The notes below the pieces were generated by a model. That model saw nothing but the letters and a program-made list of their open reading frames with translations, was not told the DNA's origin and did no database searches. From Wolfiporia cocos (taxonomy: Eukaryota; Basidiomycota; Agaricomycetes; Polyporales; Phaeolaceae), in NCBI GenBank assembly GCA_029448655.1, contig JACCLO010000007.1:3534001-3598000 (forward strand): a DNA stretch of 64,000 nt, given 5' to 3'. The stretch's first letter is position 1. Each line of letters starts with the position of its first letter. Shown here one piece after another: positions 33,932-44,909 of this stretch. The position numbers and the translations under genes are program-made.

Positions 33932-36900
33932 TGACCTGCCCACTTGTGCTCCCATGTAACTTTAGTCCCGTACCCGCTGTAAAGAGTGTATTCAAGTCAA
34001 TGTATCATATTTTTGGCAACGATGCGCGCGACTTCGCTCGATCTTTCCGTGTCGAAGTAACACTCTGGGTATATGGGCAAAAAGTGCAGGCTCTGGCTTT
34101 AATGGACAGCGGTGCAACCATATCGGTCATATCACAACGATTGGTCGATAAACATAAGCTGGTCACCGACAAACTAGCGTTTCCCATTACAGTTACAAAC
34201 GCAGACGGAACAGAAAACATCGCCGGCCGCTTAACGCAATCAGTAAAAGCATTCATGCAACATGGCACACACAAGGAAAAAATAGGTCTGACGGTCATGC
34301 ACCTAGAACCAGACCTAATCCTTGGCTATGACTGGTTGCGTCTCCACAATCCTACCTTTGATTGGAGGAAAGGAGAAATGGAATATGCACGCTGTACACA
34401 CGACCAACCTTACGCCAGAAAAAAGGGTAACCGCCCTTCTGAGGAGGAAGCAGTTGAACTCCCAGAAAAGGAAATCATCGAAGTAAATTCGATTTGGGAC
34501 ACTCCCGTGGACATATTAGGAGAGGAGGACCCCGAAAATCCTTTGATCGCTTGGGTGGCAACCCTTGACGACGAGGAAATGAACCTGCTGACACAGTTGG
34601 TAGCCGAGGTACTTGACAAAGACCTCGACGAAGCAGACGACTGTGAGGAAAACACACCACCGATTGACATTGAAAAACGGCGATCGTTAGTGCCCGAACA
34701 ATACCAAGAGTATGGGCCAACGGTGTTCTCACAAAAGGCGTCAGAGAGGATGCCGGAACGGAAGCCCTGGGATCACGCCATAGTGCTTGAACCAGATGCG
34801 CAGCTTCCTCCCCCGGTAAAACCATACAAAATGTCTCCCCAAGAACGTAATAGCTTGGATGAGTGGATAGACACCGAACTACGGAAGGGTTACATTCGAC
34901 CATCCGAAAGTCCGATGGCATCCCCGGTCTTCTTCGTCCATAAAAAGGACGGAGGACTGCGGATGGTTGTCGATTACAGGAGGCTAAACGAAATAACCTT
35001 GAAAAATCGTTATCCGATACCTCGGATCGATGATCTTATCGATCAATTGTCCCATGCGACCATCTTCACCAAAATAGACCTTAGATGGGGATACAATAAT
35101 GTCCGCATCAAGGAAGGTGATGAATGGAAGACGGCGTTTATTACACACCGTGGACTATACGAGGCAACGGTAATGTATTTCGGTTTCTGCAATGCCCCCG
35201 CAACGTTCCAAGCGATGATGAATTCCATCCTCGCACCGTTCATTCGGACCGGCAAGGTGGTTGTCTACCTAGACGACATCTTGATCTTCGGGAATGATAT
35301 GGAGGAACATCGGCGACTTACCAAAGGGGTTCTCCAAACCCTGAAGGACTCAGACTTGTATGGGAAGCCCGAAAAGTGCTTTTTCGAACAGTCTTCCATC
35401 CAATACCTAGGAATGATCATATCCGACGGTAACATCATGATGGATCCGAAGAAGTACACCGGAGTTCAGGACTGGCCCAGACCTACTAAGGTCAAAGAGG
35501 TTCAAGCTTTCCTTGGATTTGCCAATTTCTACAGGTGATTCATAGAAGGTTTCTCAAAAATAGCCAAACCACTCACCATGCTGACCAAAAAGTCAGAAGC
35601 TTGGCATTGGGACGCCGAGCAGGAAAATGCCTTCCAAACCCTAAAGGAAGCATTTACCAAAGCGCCCGTGCTTCGAATTCCGTCGCACGATCAGCCTTTC
35701 CGCGTAGAAACAGATGCATCAGACTTCGCTACCAGAGCAGTACTATCTCAGTTAGATCCTACGGATAAAAAATTCCACCCCGTGGCGTACTATAGCAAAT
35801 CGCTAAGTGCCCCGGAAAGGAACTACGAGATCTACGACAAGGAAATGTTGGCTGTCATCAGGGCTCTAGAGGAGTGGCGACACTACCTAGAAGGACACCC
35901 TGAAAAATTTGAGATATGGTCGGATCATCTAAACCTAACATATTTCAAAACAGCGCAAAAACTGACAAGACGACAAGCCCGTTGGGCACTGTACCTCTCA
36001 CGCTTCAACTTCCAAATGAAGCACAAACCTGGCAAAACAATGCTAACAGCGGATCCTCTGTCCAGGCGGCCAGACCATGAGGAGGGGGTGGATCTCGATA
36101 ATCGCAACCAGGTTCTTCTGAAACCTGAGTGGTTCGAGCAAGAGTACATGGCAATGGCTCTTGATACCTCCCATGCTGCCCCACAATTGGAAGATGAATC
36201 GATACTCCGAGAGATTCGCAAAGCGTTGCTAGACGACAAGGTCACAAAAGACTACAAGGAGCTGCTCTCGTCCGGCCCTCGTGAATTCAAAAAGACCTAT
36301 CAGAATGGAACTACGAAGGAGGGTTACTCCTCCGAAGAGGCAAAGTCTACGTTCCAGCTACACCAGCGGATATCAGACGGCAAGTGGTCGAGTATCATCA
36401 CGATCACAAGTCAGCTGGGCATTTCGGACGCTACAAAACGTACGAATTGCTAAGCCGCAACTATTGGTGGCCCGGAATGTTCGTTTACGTCAAAAAATAC
36501 GTAGACGGATGTGACACATGCCAATGTATGAAGAACCACCCGCAGAGGCCGTACGGCCCCCTGCAACCCTTACCGGTGCCGTCAGGCCCGTGGGAAGTGG
36601 TGACAATAGACCTGATTACTCAGCTACCCCCATTGGGAATGCATGACGCAATCATGGTCGTAGTGGATCGGTTGACCAAAAGAGCAAGGTTCTTCCCAAT
36701 AGAAAACACCTTCTCAACGAAAGACCTAGCTACGATACTCTATCAAAAGGTGTATCCCTTACATGGGTTGCCGAAACAGATAGTATCGGACAGAGGAACA
36801 CAATTCGCCTCAAAACTATTTGGTTAATGGTGCACCCTGCTGGGAATTCAAAGGTCGATGACTACTGCGTACCATCCGCAGGCAGACGGACAAACCGAAC

Positions 36901-38355
36901 GAGTGAACCAAATACTCGAACAGTATCTACGGTGCTACATCAACACGTACCAAAAAGATAACTGGTCGGAGTTCCTGCCAACAGCGAAATTTGCGTACAA
37001 TAATGCAGCCAGCGAAACTACCAAGGAATCTCCGTTCCTGGTAGAATTAGGTCGTCACCCTATCGCAGGACCAAGCAGTTTCGAACCAAGTCGAAACAAA
37101 GACTTAGTAGAAATTGCGAACACGCGGTTCTCTGCACAAGAGAAAGCTAAGGCAGCAATGAAAATTGCAGCCGAAAGATGGTCCTGGTACTATGACCAAA
37201 AAAAGCAAGTTGTTCCCTTCAAAGTGGGCGACAAAGTACTCGTGGACGTGCGGAGTTGGCAAGACACCGAAAGGAGTCTAGCCCCTCGCTACATCGGCCC
37301 ATTCCGAATCACGGAAAAATTGGGACCGGTAACGTTCAAGGTGTACATGGACGCACAATATAGGGCTTACCACCCTGTGTTCCATGCTTCGAAACTGGTC
37401 ATGTACAAGGAATCAACCATCGAAGGTCAGAAAAGTCACCCTCCTGCGGCTGACAAGCCAACGGAAATGGAAGACCCGGAAGAATGGGAAGTGGAAGCCA
37501 TTCTCGACCATCGTAACCGACGCGGCCGGTGGGAATACCTTATCCATTGGAAAGGCACTGGACCTGCGGAAGACACATGGGAAATCGAGGAACATTTGGC
37601 CAACGCTAAGGAGATTCTGGACGAGTACAAGGCAAAATATTCAGCCCTTAGTACCGACCCGAATCAACCCCTTCGCCGATCAACTAGACTCGGCGGAACA
37701 CGGCAGACTGTAGCCGTCTTCGACCCTGACTCGCCAGATTGGGACTCAGACACGTGTGTCTGGCCCGATGATTGGCCCCAATATCAAGACAATGTCGACC
37801 CTACACAACCGAAAGTGTACTACAAGCGCGACCCCTTTACAGGGCAATGGGTACATTCCGACGTTGAATTCAACGAAGACTTGGAAATCGAAGTAGGAGT
37901 CAATGGCCAACTACCGACCAGGGGAACAACCGATGCGATGGCTATGATCTATATGCCGCGCAGGATATCCTAATTAATTCATGGAAATCCGCCTCGGTCC
38001 CCACAGATATTCGTATCAAAGTTCCTTATGGACATACGGTCGGATAGCGCCAAGGTCTGGACTTGCAAAAAAGGGCATCGATGTCCTCGCAGGTGTAATA
38101 GACCATGACTACCGCGGAGAAGTCTTTGTCATGTTGATGAACCTCACTGGAGACCCGTACCAAGTAAAGAAAGGCGACCGAATTGCTCAGCTAATCTGCG
38201 AAGTAGCGATCACACCCGAAATACAGGAATCCATGACCAAGGAGAAGTTCGAGAAAGAAATTCGACCTCACCTACATGGAAGTGGACCCTACAACGAGCA
38301 GTTCAACAAGCCAACCAAGCGCGGTACACAAGGTTTCGGATCGACAGGACGATAA
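33931..38355 (+). pseudogene. pol: pol of element C, several lesions
   Basis: The ATG at 33931 shares its A with the gag stop (TGATG), pol being in the -1 frame. Order: protease (ALMDSGATISV), RT (MVVDYRRLN, YLDD near 35267), RNase H (ETDASDFATR, with R where G is usual), integrase (HHDHKSAGH ... CDTCQCM, IDLI, SDRGTQF, DGQTERVNQ), GPF (IGPFRITEKL), chromodomain (WEVEAILDHR ... YLIHWKGT ... DTWEIEEH) and dUTPase. Lesions: TGA 35536-35538, frameshift near 36285, TAA 36825-36827, frameshift at ~37940 inside dUTPase motif 1, and a further one near 38025. A CpG change makes CQR into CQC next to the zinc site. It cannot be functional. Confidence 0.93.
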
Positions 38356-38445
38356 AAGTGGAAAAATCGTAAAGACTAACCCTTCGATGGGCTCTAGCAC
38401 AACTTCTACTCTCAACGGGGTCGTTGAAATCTAAAGGGGGGGTAA

Positions 38446-39063
38446 TGTCACAAGAATTCTCCTAGTCTCCCTATATTTCTTACTATTTTTCCGGCAATTC
38501 TACGAATTATCTACGACTTTCTAGACCAATAACTAGCTTATCTGGTTCATAAGTTAACGGTTACATACGTGCCGAATGATGGCCGCGTTATCTCCCGTAA
38601 CGACGGTCTTATCTTATCACTAGTAGTTACCATCAGTCACATGTCTAGTTCCAGCCAATCGGACATTCCGTCCGGAAGCAGTCAGCGTATAAACGTCAGC
38701 GGACCGGGCTTTGGTCACGCCCCGTCTTTGTAATGACAAGAGCGCAAAACGCTATTCGTGCGGCCTACGCCGCCTTTCTATATCCCGGTTTTGATCGGAT
38801 ATGTATTTATCGTATATTACTAAGTACTTAGGTACCTGGGGACTTGTACATACGAATACGGACACTAGTATTATCTAATAAGACTGTTAGGGGTCTTATT
38901 TATCATGTATATATACTGGACTTGCTGAGCGCTATTGCCTCAGTTCTATTCATTGCATTCATACTACGAGTTAACCACTCAACGTATCCTGCTTAACACC
39001 TGCTTATCCCTTGTCTAACCAGCAAATACCAAGAACATATCAAGTAAGTGTTATCTTGTGTTA
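38446..39063 (+). repeat. 3' LTR of element C
   Basis: 618 bp. Preceded by CTAAAGGGGGGGTAA and by a TCAACG/CGTTGA hairpin with loop GGGT (38412-38427). Ends TTGTGTTA, directly against an A-family gag. Confidence 0.9.
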
Positions 39064-40649
39064 CGCCGCCGTACAACGAAGTGCGGCAATCTCCCACGAC
39101 AAGGTGAACACCCTCGGACGGATGGTGTACGCCCGCCTGGAGCGCATCCATGGCAGAATCGACTCCCTGGCTGGGCAATCCAGGGCAATCGAACAGGTGG
39201 CCCAAGACAAGCTACGCGAAGCGGTCAATTCGGTCCGCAAAGAAGTTCTGTCCACTTTGGTGGACCTTGGCAAGGAACTCCGGCAGGAGTACACCGCCAC
39301 GTTCTCCGCAATGGAGAAAGAACTCCGGAAAGACTACCGGTCTTGGCTCGACGACCTCGAGGATGCGTTCGCCGAGCGCATGGAGAAAGTTGAGGAAGAA
39401 CTTCGGAGGAGTCGCAAGAATCCCTCCGTTCCCAACCCTCCCGGTGTCCGCACGCCCCCGGAAGAACCCGCACCGGCCCCCAACACTGCTCGAACCCGTG
39501 CAGCCGAGGCTGCTGCCGCCGCACAAGCCGCAGCTGCCGCTGCAGCAGCCGTCGCCCCGCAGATTCCAGGTCTGCCTCAAAACCTGAAAATTCCCCCTCC
39601 CCCCAAATTCTCTGGGTCATCTGGAAAGGTGACTGCATAGGAATGGGTGGAGAAGATGGGCCTGTACTTCGGTATGCTCAGGGTCTACGACGACCATGAC
39701 CGTATCACCACGGCCCTCTTCCGCGTCACGGGGGACGCATACAAATTTTTCTCGCCTCTCATCAAGAAGGCAGGAAATGGTGAACCTCTCGGCACCTGGG
39801 AGGACTTCACCAAGTCAGTCATGGTGCAATATGGGAAGATGACGGATAAGGAGATCGCGAAAAAGGAAATTCGCGGCTACTACGGTACCAAGGGCAAGGA
39901 ACTGGCAGAATCGAACTACTTCAATTACTGCGAACGGTTCCGAACCCTTGGCCGTCTCTCCGAAACCGCCAACGAGACTCTGGTGTGGGAATTCACCGAG
40001 ACTCTCCCCGAAAAGGTCAAGGACACCTTAAACGTCCTCGGAAAGACCCCGTTCTTCAAGGCCCCGACCGACATCGAGCCCCTCATCGATTTCGCTCTGG
40101 AAATGTACCAAACGTCATATCCGGACAAAATTAAGGGTTCAATCTTCGAAAAAGCCGGCAAGAAGGACTCGGCCCCTGCCGAAAAGAAGGAGACGTCCTC
40201 CGCTTCTGCGAAGAAGTCGGAGAAAAAGAAGGATAAGGGAAAGGCGCCCGCCAAAGCCCCCGCTGACACCGCCAACGCCGTCTGCACATACTGCAAGCAG
40301 ACAGGACACTATTTCAACAAGTGCCCTAAACTTGCTGCGGACAAGGCTGCGGGAACGTTCGTGCCTGCCGCTCAGTGGGCCGAACAACAAAGGGCAAAGG
40401 ATGCAGCTGCCGCGTCTGGAAAGACCACGGCTGCTCCTTCGGGTAGTGGAAAGGGACAGGCTTCTGGCAAGAAGCCGTACTCGGTGCCCCCCCGCGGATG
40501 GCAAGACGTATTGTGCCCGATACATCTGGGAAGAAGTGATGGCTGACTCAAGCTCAGCAGGACCCTCGGCCCCCGCCACCACCGTCGCCAATGTCGGGAC
40601 CCTTTCAGTTCCCCTCGCCCCAACCACACGTCTCGAAGACGTTCTGTGA
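39064..40649 (+). pseudogene. gag: gag of the old A copy, 5' truncated
   Basis: Begins in the middle of A gag (matches 45368 onward). TAG at 39638-39640 replaces CAG of the intact copy (TAQEW). One extra C in a C run near 40488 shifts the frame before the gag end. Capsid and CCHC knuckle (CTYCKQTGHYFNKC) are still recognisable. The missing 5' part was replaced when the C LTR became joined here. Confidence 0.9.
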
Positions 40650-41093
40650 AGAACACACCAGCCCCGCAGCGGCTGGGAGTGTACAGCGCCCCGAAGAAGC
40701 GCACCTCTACGAAGAGGCTTCACAGAGACCCCTTATCTTGTGGGAAGATAAGGCGGTCGTACGTCACCCGGTATCCCATCTCGGTATATTCGGTAACTCG
40801 GCAATGGACTTTGCCCGGAGGACAAGGACACTAGCTACACGTGCCCCTCCTGTACAATACTTTCATCCTGACCCACTCGCGTTAAAATTTTTCAGTTTGT
40901 ATAATGTACATGGAAACGATTCTCGAGACGACAATAAATCGTTCTCTATCGAAGTGGAACTGTGGGTATACGGAAAGAAAGTAAACGCCATGGCATTAAT
41001 CGACACCGGTGCATCAATAAGCGTCATAGATAAGAAACTCGTACACGAGGAGAAGTTAGTCACTCAGAAACTACCTTCCCCCCTCGAGATTCG

Positions 41094-41790
41094 TGACACA
41101 GACTAGACTGTGGGACTCACACTGTAACCTAATAAGCGACTTGAAGGAGTTGCTGGAGGTTGGTGAGGAGGCTAGTGGGCGCAAGCAGAGATGATATGTA
41201 ACTGTGCGAATGCAGAGAACAAATCTAAGGCTTATCGTAGCGATAGCCCTACTTATATACATGCATTGTTTGGTTACCAGTAAGGGAGCCAAACATGAAG
41301 ACGGTCTGTGCGCAGACATAACTAATACAGCTAAGTCGTAAACTACAGTAGACCATGTGCGCCGGTAATGGCCGCACCAGTAAGAAACGTTGTTAGGACC
41401 GTAGGTCCGTGTTGTGGAAGTGGCGTTGCTACGTTAGTAAGCCATGCACGTGATAACTATATACCGGTATCGGGATATGAGTAATTGTAAGGGCATTGGC
41501 ATGTGATAACGAGCGGGCCGCTTATCTAAGTGTACTGACATAGCCCGATATCGGGATATGAGTAAGGCGCGTGACACCGGAGGTTAGTCCGCTGAGTCAT
41601 TGACGCGTACAAGCGTGTTATGTACGTGTTGTTATGACAAGTGGACGTATACCGCGTTGTGTACGTGTTGTTTGGTTGCGTGTACGTGTAGACGGGCGCT
41701 TAGCAGCGTAAATGTCTACAAGGTCGTAGAAATACCAGATAAATAGGTAAAAATACGGGAAAAATAGTGGCATGTCCCAAATCTGTGACA
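41094..41790 (-). mobile_element. Solo LTR, family A
   Basis: 697 bp in reverse, duplication ATTCG (41089-41093 and 41791-41795), in the protease region of the old A pol. Diverged from the LTRs of the intact element and closer to that of the reverse A copy at 62732. Confidence 0.94.
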
Positions 41791-42163
41791 ATTCGCAACG
41801 CCGACGGTACCTCTAATACCGCCGGTAATATCAATATGGCAGTAAAAGCTTATATGGTGCACGAGGAACACAAGTCCACCGAATTCTTGTACGTAATGGA
41901 CGTACAGAATGCGGATGTGATCCTCGGATATGACTGGTTCCTGAAACACAACCCGGACTTCAACTGGCCGGAAGGAACCTTCACATATCGGTGCACGGAA
42001 AAATGCAAACATGGCAAACAGGTTTCGATTTCTGAGGAAGAAGACAAAATCGAACCCCGCAACATCTATCAGATCATCAACGACTTTCCAATAGATTTTC
42101 TCGGCTTAGAGGAGCCTGAGAATCCCTTTGTCGCTTGGGTGAACACCCTTGATGAAGGAACGG

Positions 42164-42862
42164 TGTCACAGATTTGGGACATGCCACTATTTTTCCCGTA
42201 TTTTTACCTATTTATCTGGTATTTCTACGACCTTGTAGACATTTACGCTGCCAAGCGCTCGTCTACACGTACACGCAAACAAACAACACGTACACAACGC
42301 GGTATACGTCCACCTGTCATAACAACACGTACATAACACGTTTGTACGCGTCAATGACTCAGCGGACTAACCTCCGGTGTCACGCGCCTTACTCATATCC
42401 CGGTACCGGGCTATGTCAGTATAATCGGATAAGCGGCCCGCTCGTTATCACATGCCAATGCCCTCACGATTACTCATATTCCGATACCGGTATATAAGAA
42501 TCACATGCATGGCTTACTAACGTAGCTACAGCCACTTCCACAACATGGACCTACGGTCCAAACAAACGATCTTACTGGTGCGGCCATTACCGGCGCACAT
42601 GGTCTATTGTAGTTTACGACTTAACCATATTAGTTATGTCTGCGCACAGACCATCTTCATGTTTGGCTCCCTTACCGGTAACCAAACAAAGCATGTATAT
42701 AAGTAGGGCTATCACTGCGGATAAGCCTTAGATTTGTTCTCTGCATTCGCACAGTTACATATCATCTCTGCTTGCGCCCACTAGCCTCCTCACCAACCTC
42801 CAGCAACTCCTTCAAGTCGCTTATTAGGTTATAGTGTGAGTCCCACAGTCTAGTCTGTGTCA
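42164..42862 (+). repeat. 5' LTR of element A
   Basis: TGTCACAGATTTGGGAC to GTCTGTGTCA. TATATAAG at 42696-42703. The 11-mer AGATTTGTTCT at 42730-42740, 34 nt from the TATA box, marks the predicted RNA start. U5 end has CACAG/CTGTG (42844-42859). Confidence 0.94.
42696..42740 (+). promoter_or_regulatory. Promoter core of element A
   Basis: TATATAAG, then a partly paired inverted repeat (AGGGCTATC with GATAAGCCT), then AGATTTGTTCT. The start site is inferred from self-priming logic: the RNA 5' end must equal the sequence complementary to the primer site. Confidence 0.7.
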
Positions 42863-42875
42863 TAAGAACAAATCT
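42863..42875 (+). promoter_or_regulatory. Self-priming site of element A
   Basis: TA, then AGAACAAATCT (42865-42875), perfect reverse complement of 42730-42740. Confidence 0.88.
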
Positions 42876-43883
42876 CCCCCCTACCCCCGCCCTTGCGCTT
42901 GCGCTTGGGTCTGGGTTTCTATCCTACAGGGGCTATTACTTGTTGCTGCGCACATCCCTTTCTGCCTGACAAGGCGATTGGGGTGATAGTTGAGATCTGG
43001 GGGATACATCGCCATCCTCGGCAGAAGATTGGCAACCAGGGAAGCCACACCGCCTTTTTAGGCAGGAGGCCTACCTAACCCGGACTCCAGGGTCAAGGAG
43101 ACATGGTCCTCGCTGACAAGCTTGGACCATGCGCGGTTAAGACCCGCCTGTGGAGAAAAGGGGACGGTCTGCCTGTGTGCGCCCAACCCCCTGTCATGGC
43201 AAGCGTTGTTCAGCGCCCCATCACTATCCATAGGGTCATCATTATGATGGCATGGGAATTTTCCAAAGCCGCCTCCCAGGCGTAAGGGACCTGCTTTGAA
43301 CCCGTTATGGGAAAAGCAGTGAGGGGGGTGACGTAAAAAATCACCCTGCCATAGGTCACTCGCGGTAGCCAATAGCATAAGTCCTCCGGGCAGCTCGGCG
43401 TGCGAGCATGGGTCAAACGGATTTGGGGCCCCATTGGAAGAGAAGCGCGTGGCCCACTCCTTTGGGATGTGGAGCGCTGCTGTCTCGCGATCTTAGATCG
43501 ACAGTGGTTTTTTAGCCCTGATGTGACACCCATGTGGCTACAGACGGCAACCTCATTGTTGAAGCATGGACAGGCTAAGGGATGTAAAATCCCAGCCACT
43601 TTCCGGCATCGTCCCTCCGGGGCGGTGTCGTGTATCCGAATCCCAATCATCTGACCCAGGAACCGGCCTGGCAGTCAGCAACTCTACCCCTGGAGTCGGC
43701 GCCTCTGACCGTTAGGGTCATGCGAATATCCGCGCCGTCTCGGCACAGGGTTTGCGCGCAACATAAGAGTAATTATGCCCCGTAGTACACCTTCTTTGCT
43801 CCTGAAAAGGAGTCCACTACCCTACCTTACATAATCCCTTTCATTCCTGTTCTTGGACGTATCACTGGGAAACTTCGTTTCTC
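42876..43883 (+). other. Leader of element A
   Basis: About 1 kb without a credible gene. Long blocks match the leader of the non-coding D LARD (for example 43130-43400 against 10385-10660 in reverse). A perfect CTCCT/AGGAG hairpin with a GAAA loop (43799-43812) lies ~70 nt before ORF1. Several short upstream ATGs would hinder simple scanning to ORF1. Confidence 0.7.
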
Positions 43884-44807
43884 ATGAAGGCTGCACTTTC
43901 TAGAATCATGCCCCGCGTTACCCGTCGCACCCGTGGCTCCTCCACTGCCCCTTACGTCAAACCGGCGAAGCGGTCCCTTCTCAGCCGCATCGACACCGCC
44001 GACATTCCTCGGGCAGAGGACGTCACCTACACGCTTCCTGTAAAGGAAGATTACACTGGGAAACTCCACCTTTGGGAAATTCCCGTCCACATGCCAAAGC
44101 ACATTGCTGAGGCTGGGAAACCCGCTCCTCGACCTCCCAAACCAGTTCCGCTCGCTAAGCGTATCTGGACAGAGGAAGAGAAGCTAGCGCAATCCATTAC
44201 CGCCATGGAGAATCTCATCGAACTCCGCGAACTCAACAAGCTCAAGCTCGCTCGCGATAAGCTGAATAAGCGAATCGCCGCCAAACAAGCCGCCAAGGAA
44301 GCCAAGCAAGCAGCTTCTTCACTGGCCCTCCGTCTCTCCAGCCCGGCGGCCGGACCTTCTGTTCCGGCCAACCACAAGATTCTCGACCCTTCCCTCGTCT
44401 TCGGGAAGAAAAAGCCTCTCCAAGCATGCGATCAAGTTATTCCCATGCTAGAAGGCACTCTCACTCGCCTCACTCCTCTCGCCAACCACCCCCCTAATTA
44501 CCCAGGCTTCCATATGGAAAACGACATGCGTTTCCATACTATGGTAGTAGAATTGGAGGATCTGGTGGATAACGTAAAGGATAGAGCGAGACGGGGGAGG
44601 ATCACCAATAGAGACTGGAGAATTATGAAAAAGTATTGCAAACAGCTCGGCAATATTTCCTTTTTGAATTGGCGTACGGACTTGGCTCGTATCGTAGCAG
44701 AATGCGTAGCGCTACAAATTACTTTTGCCTTCGGTGTAACACCACCTGACAAGGTGGCAGGGCCCTCAACTACTTCGGTAGAAGAGGATATACTCGCGAT
44801 TGTATAG
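43884..44807 (+). CDS. ORF1 (pre-gag protein) of element A
   Basis: 307 residues, ATG at 43884 (a second in-frame ATG at 43908). The N-terminus is Arg-rich (MPRVTRRTRGSS). The middle is a charged helix (WTEEEKLAQSITAMENLIE ... LARDKLNKRIAAKQAAKEA), likely a coiled coil. The C-terminal ~120 residues contain RGRITNRDWRIMKKYCKQL, the counterpart of TNREMRRF in B and KNEDLRRL in C. The same gene is open in the reverse A copy (60787-61710). No transmembrane or zinc motif. Family unknown to me. Maintained by two A copies and B, so a selected function for the element is likely. A gap of 102 nt separates it from gag. Confidence 0.85.
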   Translation: MKAALSRIMPRVTRRTRGSSTAPYVKPAKRSLLSRIDTADIPRAEDVTYTLPVKEDYTGKLHLWEIPVHMPKHIAEAGKPAPRPPKPVPLAKRIWTEEEKLAQSITAMENLIELRELNKLKLARDKLNKRIAAKQAAKEAKQAASSLALRLSSPAAGPSVPANHKILDPSLVFGKKKPLQACDQVIPMLEGTLTRLTPLANHPPNYPGFHMENDMRFHTMVVELEDLVDNVKDRARRGRITNRDWRIMKKYCKQLGNISFLNWRTDLARIVAECVALQITFAFGVTPPDKVAGPSTTSVEEDILAIV

Positions 44808-44909
44808 TAGAAATACTATCATCTTTTAACTCTGAAATAGAGTGCGAGTGTGATCTATAACGAAAGTCGCAGCTTTCAAAACCAATCCCTTCTTAAGAAT
44901 CTAAGACAA

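Larger units (their letters stand above)
28480..39063 (+). mobile_element. Element C, full-length but decayed
   Basis: A 10.6-kb element (9.7 kb without the TRIM) with LTRs of 619 and 618 bp differing at several sites, one of them a 1-bp deletion. Contains leader, ORF1, gag and pol with frameshifts and stops. The flanks do not match: TGTTG at the left (inside reverse C pol) and CGCCG at the right (inside an A gag). It is therefore probably a recombinant of two C insertions, not a single event. Confidence 0.88.

Noticed and set aside
28475..39068. Target duplication for element C
   Set aside because: TGTTG and CGCCG do not match in either orientation, so I do not treat the element as one clean insertion.
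42863..42875. tRNA-primed binding site in element A
   Set aside because: The sequence after the LTR does not begin TGG and matches no tRNA 3' end I know, but it matches its own LTR perfectly over 11 nt.
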